Origin: Bombyx mori | Lineage: Eukaryota; Arthropoda; Insecta; Lepidoptera; Bombycidae | Direction of reading: 5' to 3' | Assembly (NCBI RefSeq): GCF_030269925.1 | Contig: NC_085135.1 | Span: forward strand, 8,680,753 to 8,744,752 | Length of the DNA: 64,000 bases | Shown here: piece by piece, positions 19,954 through 31,349 of the stretch | Numbering within the stretch: position 1 is the stretch's first letter | How the letters are laid out: every line of letters begins with the position of its first letter | Made by a program: the position numbers and the translations under genes | The notes under the pieces: model-generated | What the model was told of the DNA's origin: nothing | What the model saw: only the letters and a program-made list of their open reading frames with translations | Database searches by the model: none

Positions 19954-21660
19954 TCATTCATCTGACCCAGATGAACTATTTTCATTCACGACCCAAGGCT
20001 TCATTAGGTCAGCCGAGCTGGTAGTATTAATAGGACCTTCACCGTCGCCGACTTTTCTTACAGCGTACCGGTAAGGGTGCTTCTTAGCCACTACTTCGTA
20101 AGGCCCCAGAAATTTTGGATACAGCTTACTTCCCTGGGTGAATTGAGTTCGCTTGATAGCAAAAGTCACCTACTTCGTAATTTATAGCCTTTTTTCTTTT
20201 TATATTGTAGCTTTTGACATTCTCCTCTTGTATCTTCTTGATAGATTCTTTAGCTTTAGTTCTTAGTTCATTTCGTTTCGCACTGTAATTTTGTATTTCC
20301 TCTTCTTCTATCAGCTTCATAATATCTTCATTTTTGTCTTTCATCTTTGTCCCAAAAAGAAGTTCAAAAGGTGTCATACCAATACTTCTCTGGTACGTGC
20401 TATTCAAACAGCGTTGTACTACTGAAATTCGTCTATACCACTTCGTCGGATCATCAGCACTAAGCTTACTTAAAACGCTTATGATTACTTGGTGGATTCT
20501 CTCGACTTGGCCATTTCCTCGTGGCTGTCCAGTAGTAATAGTGTAATGAGTAATACCTTCCTCTTTACAGTAGTCCTGAAAATTTGTTGATGTAAATGCG
20601 GCGTTACGATCTGAAATAATCTTTTGTGGTGAGCCGAATGTTTGTTGTTGGATTCTTAACTTATCTAACGTCTCTTCTGTGGACAAAGTTTTCGTAGGGT
20701 AGATCCAGGTGAATTTAGTAAATCCATCCACGACAGTTAGGATGTGCTTATAATTTTTATGGGTTGATGTCAGTGGACCGAGGTGATCAATATGATATGT
20801 CGCCAGCGGAACATCTCCTTTATCCAACGGATGTAAGTATCCCTCTTTCTTTCCTTTCTTATGCGAAATAAGAATACATTCCACACAATTATCTATAATC
20901 TTTCTAATCTTTTCTTTCAGGTTCTCTATGTAGTATTCTCTTTTCACAAGTTCTTCCGTCTTAATTATCCCAAAATGTCCATGATCGTGTTTCTTTCTTA
21001 TGATTTCATATTGCATTTTCTTTGGAACTACAATAAGTCTCGTACCATCTTTTTCCTTACAAAGTATTCCTCTTTCTATAAGATAATATTGATAGGGTCC
21101 TTTTTCTAACTTTTTCTTTAAAAGGTTAGTATGCGGATCATCGTCTTGTGCTTTCTTAAGTCGGGCTGCTGTTTCCGTTAATATCATACAAATCGGGTTT
21201 CTGCTTAACGCGTCAGCATGTTTAAGTCTTGTTCCAGGCCTATGCTCTATGTCGTAATTGTACTCTTCAAGAAGTAGAGCCCAGCGCGCAACACGCGGAG
21301 GTAGATCTTTCTTTTGTAACGTCTTAGTCAGAGCAGAACAATCTGTGATAATTTTAAATCGAATTCCTAAAAAATATACGCGGAATTTCTTAACAGCTTC
21401 AGCAATTGCTAATATCTCCAGGTAATAACTATGATAGTTTCTTTCGATAGATGTCGTCTTTTTGCTCATGTAATAGATCGGATGCATTTGATTGTCTTTT
21501 GGGCTCTTTTGTAATAAAACAGTTCCATAGCCTTCTACGCTCGCGTCTGTATGTAGCTCCGTTACCAAATCAGGATCATAGATACGCAGAACGGGCGAAC
21601 TGCACAGTATGTTTTTTAAATCATAGAAAGCCTTCTCACACTCATCACTAAAATGAAATT
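19954..21660 (-). pseudogene. Gypsy pol: RNase H and integrase (element F), frameshifted
   Basis: The frame contains RNase H (TELHTDASVEGYGTVLLQK, RFKIITDCSALTK, KHADALSRN). The integrase zinc domain follows (HGHFGIIKTEELVKREYY, CVEC), then a core with D, D and E candidates (YHIDHLGPL, SDRNAAFTS, GNGQVERIH). Near 20160 the frame shifts (VGDF), and the C-terminal domain GSKLYPKFLGPYEVVAKKH continues to 19954. The integrase inserts element cDNA into chromosomes. Only one frameshift interrupts RNase H and integrase; the RT upstream is largely lost. Confidence 0.82.
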
Positions 21661-21959
21661 ATCCTGAATGATGTAGCCTAAGTACTCTATTTCTCTTCTC
21701 ATGAATAAACATTTGCTCCAGTTAAACATTAATCCGTATTCTTCAGCTCTCTTAAAAACTGTTAATAATTTATCCAGCCCTTCATCTTGTGTTGTACTTG
21801 GTATTGCTAGATCATCCAAAACCGTGGTGAACTCTTCATAAGTTAATCTCGCATTACCCACTATGCGTCTTAGGTGATACTTACACGATCGCACCCCACT
21901 CTCCCATAGACCACCAAAATGTGGGGAATACGGCGGAATAAATCGAAATGCAATGCCGT
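21616..21959 (-). pseudogene. Chimeric frame: Pao integrase fused to gypsy RT
   Basis: From ~21959 the minus strand reads GIAFRFIPPYSPHFGGLWES then RIVGNARLTYEEFTTVL, which is Bel/Pao integrase. It continues without a frame break as DDLAIPSTTQDEGLDKLLTV, then RAEEYGLMFNWSKCLFM, which is gypsy RT around its catalytic LDD. The frame breaks near 21655 where part of the RT thumb is deleted before RNase H of element F. The fused ORF is likely an accident of recombination. Confidence 0.65.
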
Positions 21960-22219
21960 TATCGGCTGCGATCGAGGCTGGCCAATATATGATAAAATTT
22001 TGCCGTCTCGTTAGTCACTCGCATGATGGCAAATTGTCCTTCCACTTGCGCAAACCATATTTCGGGTTTTTCAGGCCAGAACGGTGGTATCCTGATGTGT
22101 GTTGAGGGTAGTTCTGTATTCGGGCACGCTGGCCCGACAGGCGACGCCATCTTGACGTGTCGCCGTGGTCGTGTAGTTACCTGCGAACGCGCCGTGTCCG
22201 ATCCGCTGGGTTCCGACAT
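21960..22219 (-). pseudogene. Gypsy gag N-terminus (element E)
   Basis: ATG at 22219 (MSEPSGSDTARS). IRIPPFWPEKPEIWFAQVEG then FAIMRVTNETAKFYHILASL is a gag motif I associate with many gypsy-type elements. It is cut at 21960, where Pao integrase resumes. Confidence 0.6.
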
Positions 22220-22292
22220 CTATTCCTCCGGGGTGCTCGTAGTCGTGGGTCACCAGTTTGGTAGTCGTTGGTGGTGGTTGTAAGGTCACCAA

Positions 22293-22803
22293 TGCCGGGC
22301 GGCACAATAACGAGTCCGTAATTGGATGGACAGTTTATTTCCAATCACAGATAGTATAGCAATATTTAGAAGGAGAAATTATGGAGTACAGAAGGCACAG
22401 ATAAAGCGGTAGCAAGTTCAAACACAATAATACAAAATAGACGAAAGCAATAAATCGTAAGTCGAGGATTGACACAGTGTTAGCGTGGCGTTGATCAAAC
22501 CCGACTGGCCGCGGGCGGCGGCCGAGTCGTGGCGCAGGCGACGACCGGTAGTACGTACGCAGTTATACATAGTCGGGGTCTTTGCTGCATACTAGCGGTT
22601 ACGCCCGACTATGCTTGTGTAAATAATATAATTTTGAGTAGTGTTGTGAATGTATGATTGTTTGGCGTATTTATGTACTGTATGAGAGTGTGTTATAGAA
22701 TACGTAATTAAATATGATATAATATTAAATATTGAGTAGGTGTGCAATGTAAATTAATAAATAATATGAACTAATATACATAAATATAGTAGAAACACCT
22801 ACA
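22293..22803 (-). repeat. 5' LTR of element E, in Pao integrase
   Basis: Minus-strand start TGTAGGTG and end GCCCGGCA, followed by TGGTGACC at the expected primer-site position. A second TGGTGACCCACGAC lies ~30 bases on. AT-rich on one side and GC-rich near 22500-22560. Only one LTR is present, so the boundaries are inferred from motifs and from where Pao coding stops (near 22805). Confidence 0.5.
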
Positions 22804-23597
22804 GTCTACACCTGATTTCATGAATGGAAAACTAGGTTCCAGGCGCTCAGAAGGTAAGTTACCCATGATAGGTGTCAGTGTCTTACCCTTAATACGTGTA
22901 CACATCACACATTCTCGTATTATCCTCTTTGCTAAATTTTTAGCATTTAGCGGCCACCAATATTCACGCATAGTACCTAGCCAACATTAGCTGCGGACCG
23001 CCATGTAACAATCGCTTATGCTCGTATCTAAATAAGCTAACCGTGAAAGGATGTCTACTACATAATAAAACAGGATGTTTTTTATCGAAGTTGAAACACG
23101 ACGCGTTACTTAGTCTACCACCGACTCGTATTATTTTATAATCGTCCAAAAAAAACATTCAAACTAGAAATACGGTTGTATTGTTTACAATTTGTTCGAA
23201 TTGGAATCTTGTTGATTAAGTTATTATAAACGTCCGGAAACGACCTTATTTGCACTAATCTAATGAGCATTCGCTGTGACGCGTTCAATTCACTAAGAGA
23301 TAAGGAACCGGTTTGACGGCTATCCTTCGCGCGTGTATTATTTATGAATCGAAGTACATAAGCACCTATTCTTTTTAATTTCGTAAATGATTCGAATCGC
23401 TTAAAGTCAATTAAATCATCGTATTTTGTAGAAATTAAACTCACTTGCTTAGATTTTAGTTCTGGTAAAGTTTGACAGTTCGGTATATCGGAATTTTTAA
23501 TGTTTATTGAATATGACTCGCGTAAAAACGACGGGCCATACCACCATAAATGACTATCTCTTAATAAATCTAAACTACAACCTCTCGACAACAAGTC
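22804..23597 (-). pseudogene. Pao/BEL pol: spacer and integrase N-terminus
   Basis: Sense reading: LSRGCSLDLLRDSHLWWYGP, then IRSFPDVYNNLINKIPIRTN, VGGRLSNASC, HPVLLCSRHPFTVSLFRYEH and REYWWPLNAKNLAKRIIREC with the CVMCTRI zinc-binding pair, ending near GVD at 22805. These are signature blocks of the Bel/Pao pol C-terminal half. Two frameshifts (near 23155 and 22968) break it. The integrase core is lost to element E. CR1 copy C1 separates it from the RNase H part at 27565. Confidence 0.78.
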
Positions 23598-24235
23598 GGT
23601 GTTGGGGGTTGGTGCTTCCCGCTTCCGTAGGTTTAACCCGCGATTCCCTACAAGTGACCCCTGGGTGGTGCTAAACGGGAGCCGAAAACATAACCGGTGG
23701 TAGGACCTAGTCCGACTGGCTGGCGACCACCCTCCAACTAGAGTCCGCCGCCAAATAGCCTAGCTGTGTTCCGGCATGTGGGTTGGAGAGCCAGTTCTAT
23801 TCCTTCCCTTTCCCCTTCCTTGCTGGGGGTGAGTCTTGGTGACGCCTGAAACATGCGGAGCAGACGTGCGTACGAGCTCACGGGGCGTGATTGTTTGACA
23901 GGGGTATAGGGAGACCCAGTGAAACGGTATCCGCTGCCTCCCGCCGGTCAGTAGGGGACCTGAACCCGGGTGTCTCTACTAAACTCCGCCCCGGGAAGCT
24001 GTCCCGCCAACCGGTGCAAAATCCTGTCGTGCGGTCGTCGTGCCGGAGTCGGAGACCGGAGTGGATCCCGGCGATCGCACGCAGAGTGGACTGGGGGCCC
24101 TTCCATGCCCTGCGTCAGTCTCTCACGCAACCCGTGGTCGAGCACGTACTATGTTCCGCGCTTCATTCAGGTGTTGCCTCGATCTCACCTCCAACATCCT
24201 ACCTCTCCTAATCCTACTCTCCGGAAATATAATTT

Positions 24236-27200
24236 ATGAAGTCGAAAAAAAAAGAAAAGGGTTTTACAGGCGGTTCCCCATTCCACATTTAATGTGGATT
24301 TCAGCAATGTCAGGGGCCTACATAGCAACCTTGACGCCGTACACCACCACCTTGAGACGTCGCAGCCTGCCCTGCTTTTTTTAACGGAGACGCAGATATC
24401 TGCTCCGGACGATACCTCAAATTCAAATTCAATTCAATTCAAAATCATTTATTTCAACTTAGATGTCAGTATGACACACTTGTTGAATGTCAAAATACAA
24501 ATAACAATGTTAACTCTACCACCGGTTCCAAAAAAAGCCACAGTCCTGAGAAGAACCGGCGAAACAAACTCAGCGGGCTTTTTTTTCTTTTTGTTTTTTC
24601 TCAAATATTTTCTTTTTTTTAAATAAATAGAAATATTCACAATAAAAGAAAAAACAAGTCTAAAAAAATAATAATAATAATGAAAAATGAAAAGGCCAGG
24701 AGCGAGCGCCTCATACCTTGAATACCCCGGCTACGTATTGGAGCACAACTTCCTGCGTAAAGCCGGGGTGTGCGTATTCGTCCGGGCTGATGTCTGTTGT
24801 CGCCGTCTTCGGGGCCTCGAAAAACGGGACCTGTCCCTCTTGTGGCTGCGCGTAGATCACGGGGGCTGTACCCGAATCTACGCGTGCCTGTACAGGTCCT
24901 ACAGCAGTGATGCAGGTTCAGCTCTGTTTGAGCATGTGCAAGAGGGGACTAACCGCGTGCTTGAGCAGTACCCATCTGCGGAGGTGGTGGTTCTTGGAGA
25001 CTTTAACGCTCACCACCAAGAGTGGTTGGGGTCCAGAACCACTGACCTCCCGGGTCGGACTGCCTACGATTTCGCCTTGGCCTACGGCTTCTCCCAGCTG
25101 GTGACACAGCCCACCCGTGTCCCAGATATCGAGGGGCGCGAGCCTTCTCTGTTGGACCTTCTGCTGACCACGGATCCGGCCGGATACAGTGTGGTGGTCG
25201 ACGCTCCACCTGGATCGTCTGATCACTGCCTTATCCGTGCTGTTGTACCGCTCTCTCGTCCTGGTCGTCGAACGACGACCGGGTATCGAAGAGTTTGGAA
25301 GTATATGTCAGCAGATTGGGATGGATTGCGTGAATTTTACGCATCCTACCCATGGGGGCGGTTCTGCTTTTCCTCTGCTGATCCTGACGTCTGTGCGGGC
25401 CGTCTTAAAGACGTGGTGCTCCAGGGGATGGAATTGTTTATTCCGTCCTCTGAAGTGCCCGTTGGGGGTCGCAGCAGACCCTGGTATAACAATGCCAGCA
25501 GGGATGCTGCACACCTCAAGCGGTCCGCATACGTGGCATGGGATAGTGCCAGGAGACGTCAGGACCCTAACATCTCAGAGGAAAGGCGGAAATATAACTC
25601 CGCTTCTAGGTCCTACAAGAAGGTTATTGCCAAGGCGAAGTCGGAGCACGTCGCTAGAGTTGGCGAGCGATTGAAGAGCTATCCCTCCGGGAGCCGTGCT
25701 TTTTGGTCGCTCGCCAAGGCTGCAGAAGGAAACTTTTGCAGGTCTAGTCTCCCACCACTGCGCAAGTCCGATGACAATCTGGCCCACAGCGCGAAAGAGA
25801 AGGCTGACCTTCTGGTCAAACTCTTCGCCTCGAACTCGACTGTGGACGACGGGGGTGCCACACCATCGAACATCCCTCTGTGTGATAGCTCCCTGCCAGA
25901 TATCTGCTTCACACAGTGTGCAGTCAGGCGGGAGCTCCGACTCCTGGACGTCCATAAGTCGAGTGGGCCAGACGGCATCCCCGCAGTGGTTTTGAAAACG
26001 TGTGCCCCTGAGCTGACACCTGCGCTAACGCGTTTGTATCGCCTCTCTTATTGCACTAACAGGGTTCCGTCTTCATGGAAGACCGCCCACGTCCACCCTA
26101 TCCCCAAGAAGGGTGACCGGTCAGACCCATCGAGCTACAGGCCTATCGCGATAACTTCCTTGCTTTCCAAGGTGATGGAGCGAATAATTAATACACAACT
26201 CCTGAAGTATCTTGAAGATCGCCAGCTGATCAGTGACCGACAGTACGGTTTCCGTCACGGTCGCTCAGCTGGCGATCTTCTTGTATACCTTACTCACAGG
26301 TGGGCTGAAGCCTTGGAGAGCAAGGGCGAGGCTCTTGCTGTGAGCCTTGATATCGCGAAGGCCTTCGACAGGGTCTGGCATAGGGCACTTCTATCGAAGT
26401 TACCATCTTACGGAATCCCCGAGGGTCTCTGCAAGTGGATCGCTAGCTTTTTGGATGGGCGGAGCATCACGGTCGTTGTAGACGGTGACTGCTCTGATAC
26501 CATGACCATTAACGCTGGCGTTCCACAAGGTTCGGTGCTCTCCCCCACGCTTTTCATCCTGTATATCAATGACATGCTGTCTATTGATGGCATGCATTGC
26601 TATGCGGATGACAGCACGGGGGATGCGCGATATATCGGCCATTAGAGTCTCTCTCGGAGCATGGTACAAGAGAGACGATCAAAGCTTGTGTCTGAAGTGG
26701 AGAACTCTCTGGGGCGAGTCTCCGAATGGGGTGAATTGAACTTGGTTCAATTCAACCCGTTAAAGACACAAGTTTGCGCGTTCACTGCGAAGAAGGACCC
26801 CTTTGTCATGGCGCCGCAATTCCAAGGAGTATCCCTGCAACCTTCCGAGAGTATCGGGATACTTGGGGTCGACATTTCGAGCGATGTCCAATTTCGGAGT
26901 CATTTGGAAGGCAAAGCCAAGTTAGCGTCCAAAATGCTGGGAGTCCTCAACAGAGCGAAGCGGTACTTCACGCCTGGACAAAGGCTTTTGCTTTATAAAG
27001 CACAAGTCCGGCCTCGCGTGGAGTACTGCTCCCATCTCTGGGCCGGGGCTCCCAAATACCAGCTTCTTCCATTTGACTCCATACAGAAGAGAGCCGTTCG
27101 GATTGTCGATAATCCCATTCTCACGGATCGTTTGGAGCCTCTGGGTCTGCGGAGGGACTTCGGTTCCCTCTGTATTTTGTACCGCATGTTCCATGGGGAG

Positions 27201-27491
27201 TGCTCTGAGGAATTGTTCGAGATGATACCAACGTCTCGTTTTTACCATCGCACCGCCCGCCACCGGAGTAAAGTTCATCCATACTACCTGGAGCCACTGC
27301 GGTCATCCACAGTGCGTTTCCAGAGATCTTTTTTGCCACGTACCATCCGGCTATGGAATGAGCTCCCCTCCACGGTGTTTCCCGAGCGCTATGACATGTC
27401 CTTCTTCAAACGAGGCTTGTGGAGAGTATTAAGCGGTAGGCAGCGGCTTGGCTCTGCCCCTGGCATTGCTGAAGTCCATGGGCGACGGTAA
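24236..27491 (+). pseudogene. CR1-like ORF: endonuclease and reverse transcriptase, broken
   Basis: The endonuclease half (SNVRGLHSNLD, LTETQIS, VLGDFNAHHQEWLGS, SSDHCLI) and the RT half (SSGPDGIPAVVLK, SLDIAKAFDRVWH, GVPQGSVLSPTLF, CYADDST near 26600) are clear. Defects: one extra A in the run after the ATG (nine, against eight in C2), a 288-bp insertion after DDTS, and TAG at 26643-26645 where C2 has CAG. The C-terminal region 26661-27491 stays open. No ORF1 is seen upstream. Confidence 0.85.
24419..24706 (-). mobile_element. Short non-autonomous element in C1
   Basis: A 288-bp insert flanked by cctca on both sides. Its left end is (aattc)-like tandem DNA, which on the minus strand gives a (TTGAA)-type tail as in RTE-related elements. 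It contains accaccggttcc and ctgagaagaaccggcgaaa, a motif also present in the Jockey 3' UTR. No coding capacity. Class uncertain (SINE or truncated RTE). Confidence 0.6.
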
Positions 27492-27564
27492 CCACTCACC
27501 ATCAGGTGGGCCGTATGCTCGTCCGCCTACAAGGGCAATAAAAAAAAAAAAAAAAATTAAAGTC

Positions 27565-27980
27565 AGCGGGGTTATCCTTGCCATTTACGTGTGACCACAC
27601 CAAGTCGCCTGTGAGTTCATTTATTTCGGTTACTCGATTCTGTATAAATGTTTTAAGCAAATTTGGTGATGTCTTAATCCAACCCATGACTATCGTCGAG
27701 TCTGTCCAGAAGTAAACTTTGTTATATTTTAATCTAAGCGACTCACTAACTCTTTTATACAACTTGGCTCCTACCAACGCACCACAAAGTTCCAAACGAG
27801 GAATACTAATCGATTTTAAGGGAGCCACCTTACTTTTGGCACATAACAAACGAACTGTTATTTTCGAATCATCACTGTATGTGCGAATATAGGCGCAAGC
27901 ACCGTACGCGCTCTGGGATGCGTCGGTAAATATATGAAGTTCCGTATACTGAGTATGTTCAGTCATTAAATACGTACGTC
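27565..27980 (-). pseudogene. Pao/BEL pol: RNase-H-like region
   Basis: Sense reading [20 protein letters not shown], then [39 protein letters not shown] and [16 protein letters not shown], the RNase H block of Bel/Pao elements. It joins in frame across the CR1 insertion to LSRGCS at 23594. Its upstream RT is cut off by Jockey J2 at ~27981. Confidence 0.8.
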
Positions 27981-28314
27981 AGTCCGACAGAAGCACCCGC
28001 CGCCTGCGGACGTGCTCATCGACCACTCAATCGCCCGGCCATTGTTCGCCTGGTTTTATTGTTAGCCCGGCCTTTGTTCACCCGGCTTTTGTTCGTGGCA
28101 CATCTGCCGACAAAGTGTGTTCCTGGAAGTGTTTGTTTTGTTTTGGTTTATTTTTGTTGTTTCCTTTTTTTTTTGTTGTTCTTTCTTTTTCCTGCAGTAA
28201 TTGTGCCGCATCGCCACCTGTATTCAATCGAACCGCTAAGTACCGAGAAGTTGGGGCCTCGCCGCAAGGCGAGTGTGTATAAGACCCGGGACAGCCCCAC
28301 CTGGGTCAGACATC

Positions 28315-29881
28315 ATGGAAGCTTTATTTACAGAATTCCTCCGACTTCGCCACCCAAAGCTCACTTCTGAGTTTCTGGCTTTTAAGGCCGATCACGCCGT
28401 GAGCCCTCTCGCGGATTCCGCCGTGCTCGTCGCTCCCGCGTCGTACACCGCAGCGTCCGCCATGCCTGCCGCTCCCGCGTCGCCTATACTAGTGGGTAAA
28501 ACTGCTGCGTCGTCCGCCGTGGCCGCCGCTCCCCTGGCGCGATCATCCGCGAGTTCCGTAGGGTCCGACGGACGTCCTGCATCTGCCCGTAGGTCGCCTG
28601 CTCCCGAGCCTGCTGCCTCCTCGTCCTCCGACTCTGACTCGGAGATGGAGGTCGACCTCGCCCCCGCCTCATCAACAGATGGATTCACCCTGGTACAAAA
28701 GGGTAAGAAGCGCGCTGCGGAGTCCCGAGCTCCCGCGGCCGCTAAAATTAGTAAAGCCGCGAACGCGTCGCGCCCTCGCCCTCCGACTCCCGTCGCTCTC
28801 CCTGCCCGTGCCACACCGTCGACGCGTCCAGTGGCACAAAATAAAACTCAGACCCCTCCCCCGGTAATCCTTCAAGAGAAGGCAGCTTGGGACCGAGTTT
28901 CCTTGGCCCTTCAGGCCAAAAAAATTAATTTTATCAGCGCCCGTAACCTCGCGAACGGGATTCAAATTAAGGTAACGACAACCGACGACCATAGGGCCCT
29001 CTCAAGCTACCTCCGAAAGGAGCGTATAAGTTTCCACACTTATACGCTTCAGGAGGAGCGTGAACTTCGCGCGGTCATACGCGGCATCCTAAAGGAATTA
29101 GATGCCGATCTCGTCAAGGCCGACCTTCTAGAACAAGGTCTGCCGGTCAATTCCGTGCACCGCATGCACACAGGACGCGGGAGGGAGCAATACAATATGG
29201 TTCTCGTCGCTCTCCAACCTACCCCCGAGGGCAAGCAAATTTTCAACGTACGAACAGTCTGTAGGCTTTCCGGAATAACCGTCGAAACCCCCCATAAAAA
29301 AGGCACTCCGAGCCAGTGCCATAACTGTCAGTTGTACGGGCACTCTTCCCGTAATTGTCACGCGCGCTCCCGATGCGTCAAGTGTTTGGGCGATCACGCC
29401 ACGAGCCTTTGCACTCGCGATCAAAAAACCGCTACGGAATCGCCTAGCTGCGTCCTGTGCCGAACACAGGGTCACCCCGCGAATTACCGTGGTTGCCCCC
29501 GAGCCCCTAAAATAAATCGCCGCGTCGCCCGCCAAAACCGCCTCCGAGCTTTCGGCCCAGACATCAAAGCCATGGCACCCTCTGTGCCGAAGGCTAAGCC
29601 TGCTTTCGTGCCGGCGTCGGTGCCCAGCGTCTCGGCCTGGGCTAAACCGTTGCCGTACACGAACACGGACTCTCTCCCCCGCGACCTGCCCTCCGACCGC
29701 GTCCGACAATCTCGCTCTAGCGATCGACTTTTTTCAGTCGATCAACTTTGATCGCGTTAATGCTTTGGGCGACGCCATTCGCGCCGCCTCCACTGCACAA
29801 CACTTCATCGCCGTTGTGCATGAATACGCTGACGTATACGCGTCGTTAAATACGTACGTCCTCCCCTCACTCCGCCGGTAA
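28315..29881 (+). pseudogene. J2 ORF1, gag-like protein with zinc knuckles, frameshifted near its end
   Basis: ATG at 28315 (MEALFTEFL). Ala/Pro/Ser-rich N-terminus, the conserved YLRKERISFHTYTLQ domain and three knuckles (CHNCQLYGHSSRNC, CVKCLGDHATSLC, CVLCRTQGHPANYRGC). The frame reads to 29751. A frameshift near 29700 moves the true C-terminus (FFQSINFDRVNALGDAIRAA) to another frame that ends at 29881, four bases before ORF2. It retains the CAG that is a stop in J1. Confidence 0.82.
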
Positions 29882-31349
29882 TCAATGGCGTACATAAGTA
29901 GAATCAAGTCCCTATCCGTAACGATAGGATTTTTTAACGCTTACGGTCTCGCAAATCAACGTGATCAGGTTTGTGATTTTTTGCGTGACCATCAAATTGA
30001 CATCTTTTTGGTGCAGGAGACCCTGCTTAAGCCCGCGCGCCGCGACCCTAAAATCGCGAACTACAACATGGTTAGGAATGACAGGCTCACTGCTCGTGGT
30101 GGTGGTACCGTCATTTACTATAGAAGAGCCCTGCATTGCGTCCCACTCGACCCCCCCGCGCTTTCTAACATCGAAGCATCAGTATGCCGAATCTCACTGA
30201 CTGGACACGCGCCGATCGTTATCGCGTCCGTTTATCTTCCACCGGATAAAATTGTTCTAAGTAGTGATATTGAGGCGCTGCTCGGCATGGGAAGCTCTGT
30301 CATTCTGGCGGGTGACCTAAATTGTAAACACGTCAGGTGGAACTCTCATACCTCAACCCCTAATGGCAGGCGCCTCGACGCGTTAGTCGATGATCTCGCC
30401 TTCGATATCGTCGCTCCGCTGACCCCGACTCACTACCCGCTAAATATCGCGCATCGCCCGGATATACTCGACATAGCGTTATTAAAAAACGTAACTCTGC
30501 GCTTACATTCGATTGAAGTAGTTTTTAGAGTTAGATTCAGACCATCGTCCCGTCATTATGAAGCTCGGTCGCGCTCCCGATTCCGTTCCCGTCACGAGGA
30601 CTGTGGTGGATTGGCACACGCTGGGCATCAGCCTGGCTGAATGTGATCCACCATCGCTTCCGTTTAGTCCGGACTCTATCCCGTCTCCTCAGGATACCGC
30701 TGAAGCCATAGACATCGTAACGTCACACATCACCTCGACATTAGATAGGTCATCGAAGCAAGTTGTAGCAGAGGACTTCCTTCACCGCTTCAAATTGCCC
30801 GACGATATTAGGGAACTCCTTAGAGCTAAGAACGCCTCGATCCGTGCGTACGATAGATATCCTACCGCGGAAAATCGTATTCGAATGCGTGCCCTACAAC
30901 GCGACGTAGTCTCGCATCACCGAAGTCCGAGATGCCAGATGGTCTGATTTTTTAGAAGGACTCGCGCCCTCTCAAAGGTCTTACTACCGCTTAGCTCGTA
31001 CTCTCAAATCGGATACGGTAGTAACTATGCCCCCCCTCGTAGGCCCCTCAGGCCGACTCGCGGCGTTCGATGATGACGAAAAAGCAGAGCTGCTGGCCGA
31101 TACATTGCAAGCCCAGTGCATGCCCAGCATTCAATCCGCGGACCCTGTTCATGTAGAATTAGTAGACAGTGAGGTAGAACGCAGAGCCTCCTTGCCACCC
31201 TTGGACGCGTTACCGCCCGTCACCTCAATGGAAGTTAAAGACCTGATCAAAGACCTACGTCCTCGCAAGGCTCCCGGTTCCGACGGTATATCTAACCGCG
31301 TTATTAAACTTTTACCCGTCCAACTCATCGTGATGTTGGCATCTATTCA

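Larger units (their letters stand above)
23598..27559 (+). mobile_element. CR1-like LINE C1, full length
   Basis: 5' end ggtgttgggggttgg, 5' UTR to 24235, a single long ORF, a short 3' UTR ending catcaggtgggccgtatgct then ggcaataaaa, and poly-A to ~27556. Flanked by aagtc (23593-23597 and 27560-27564), which restores Pao codons. A minus-strand short element interrupts it at 24419-24706. Related copies are at 31598-32033 and 49388-53131. Confidence 0.85.
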
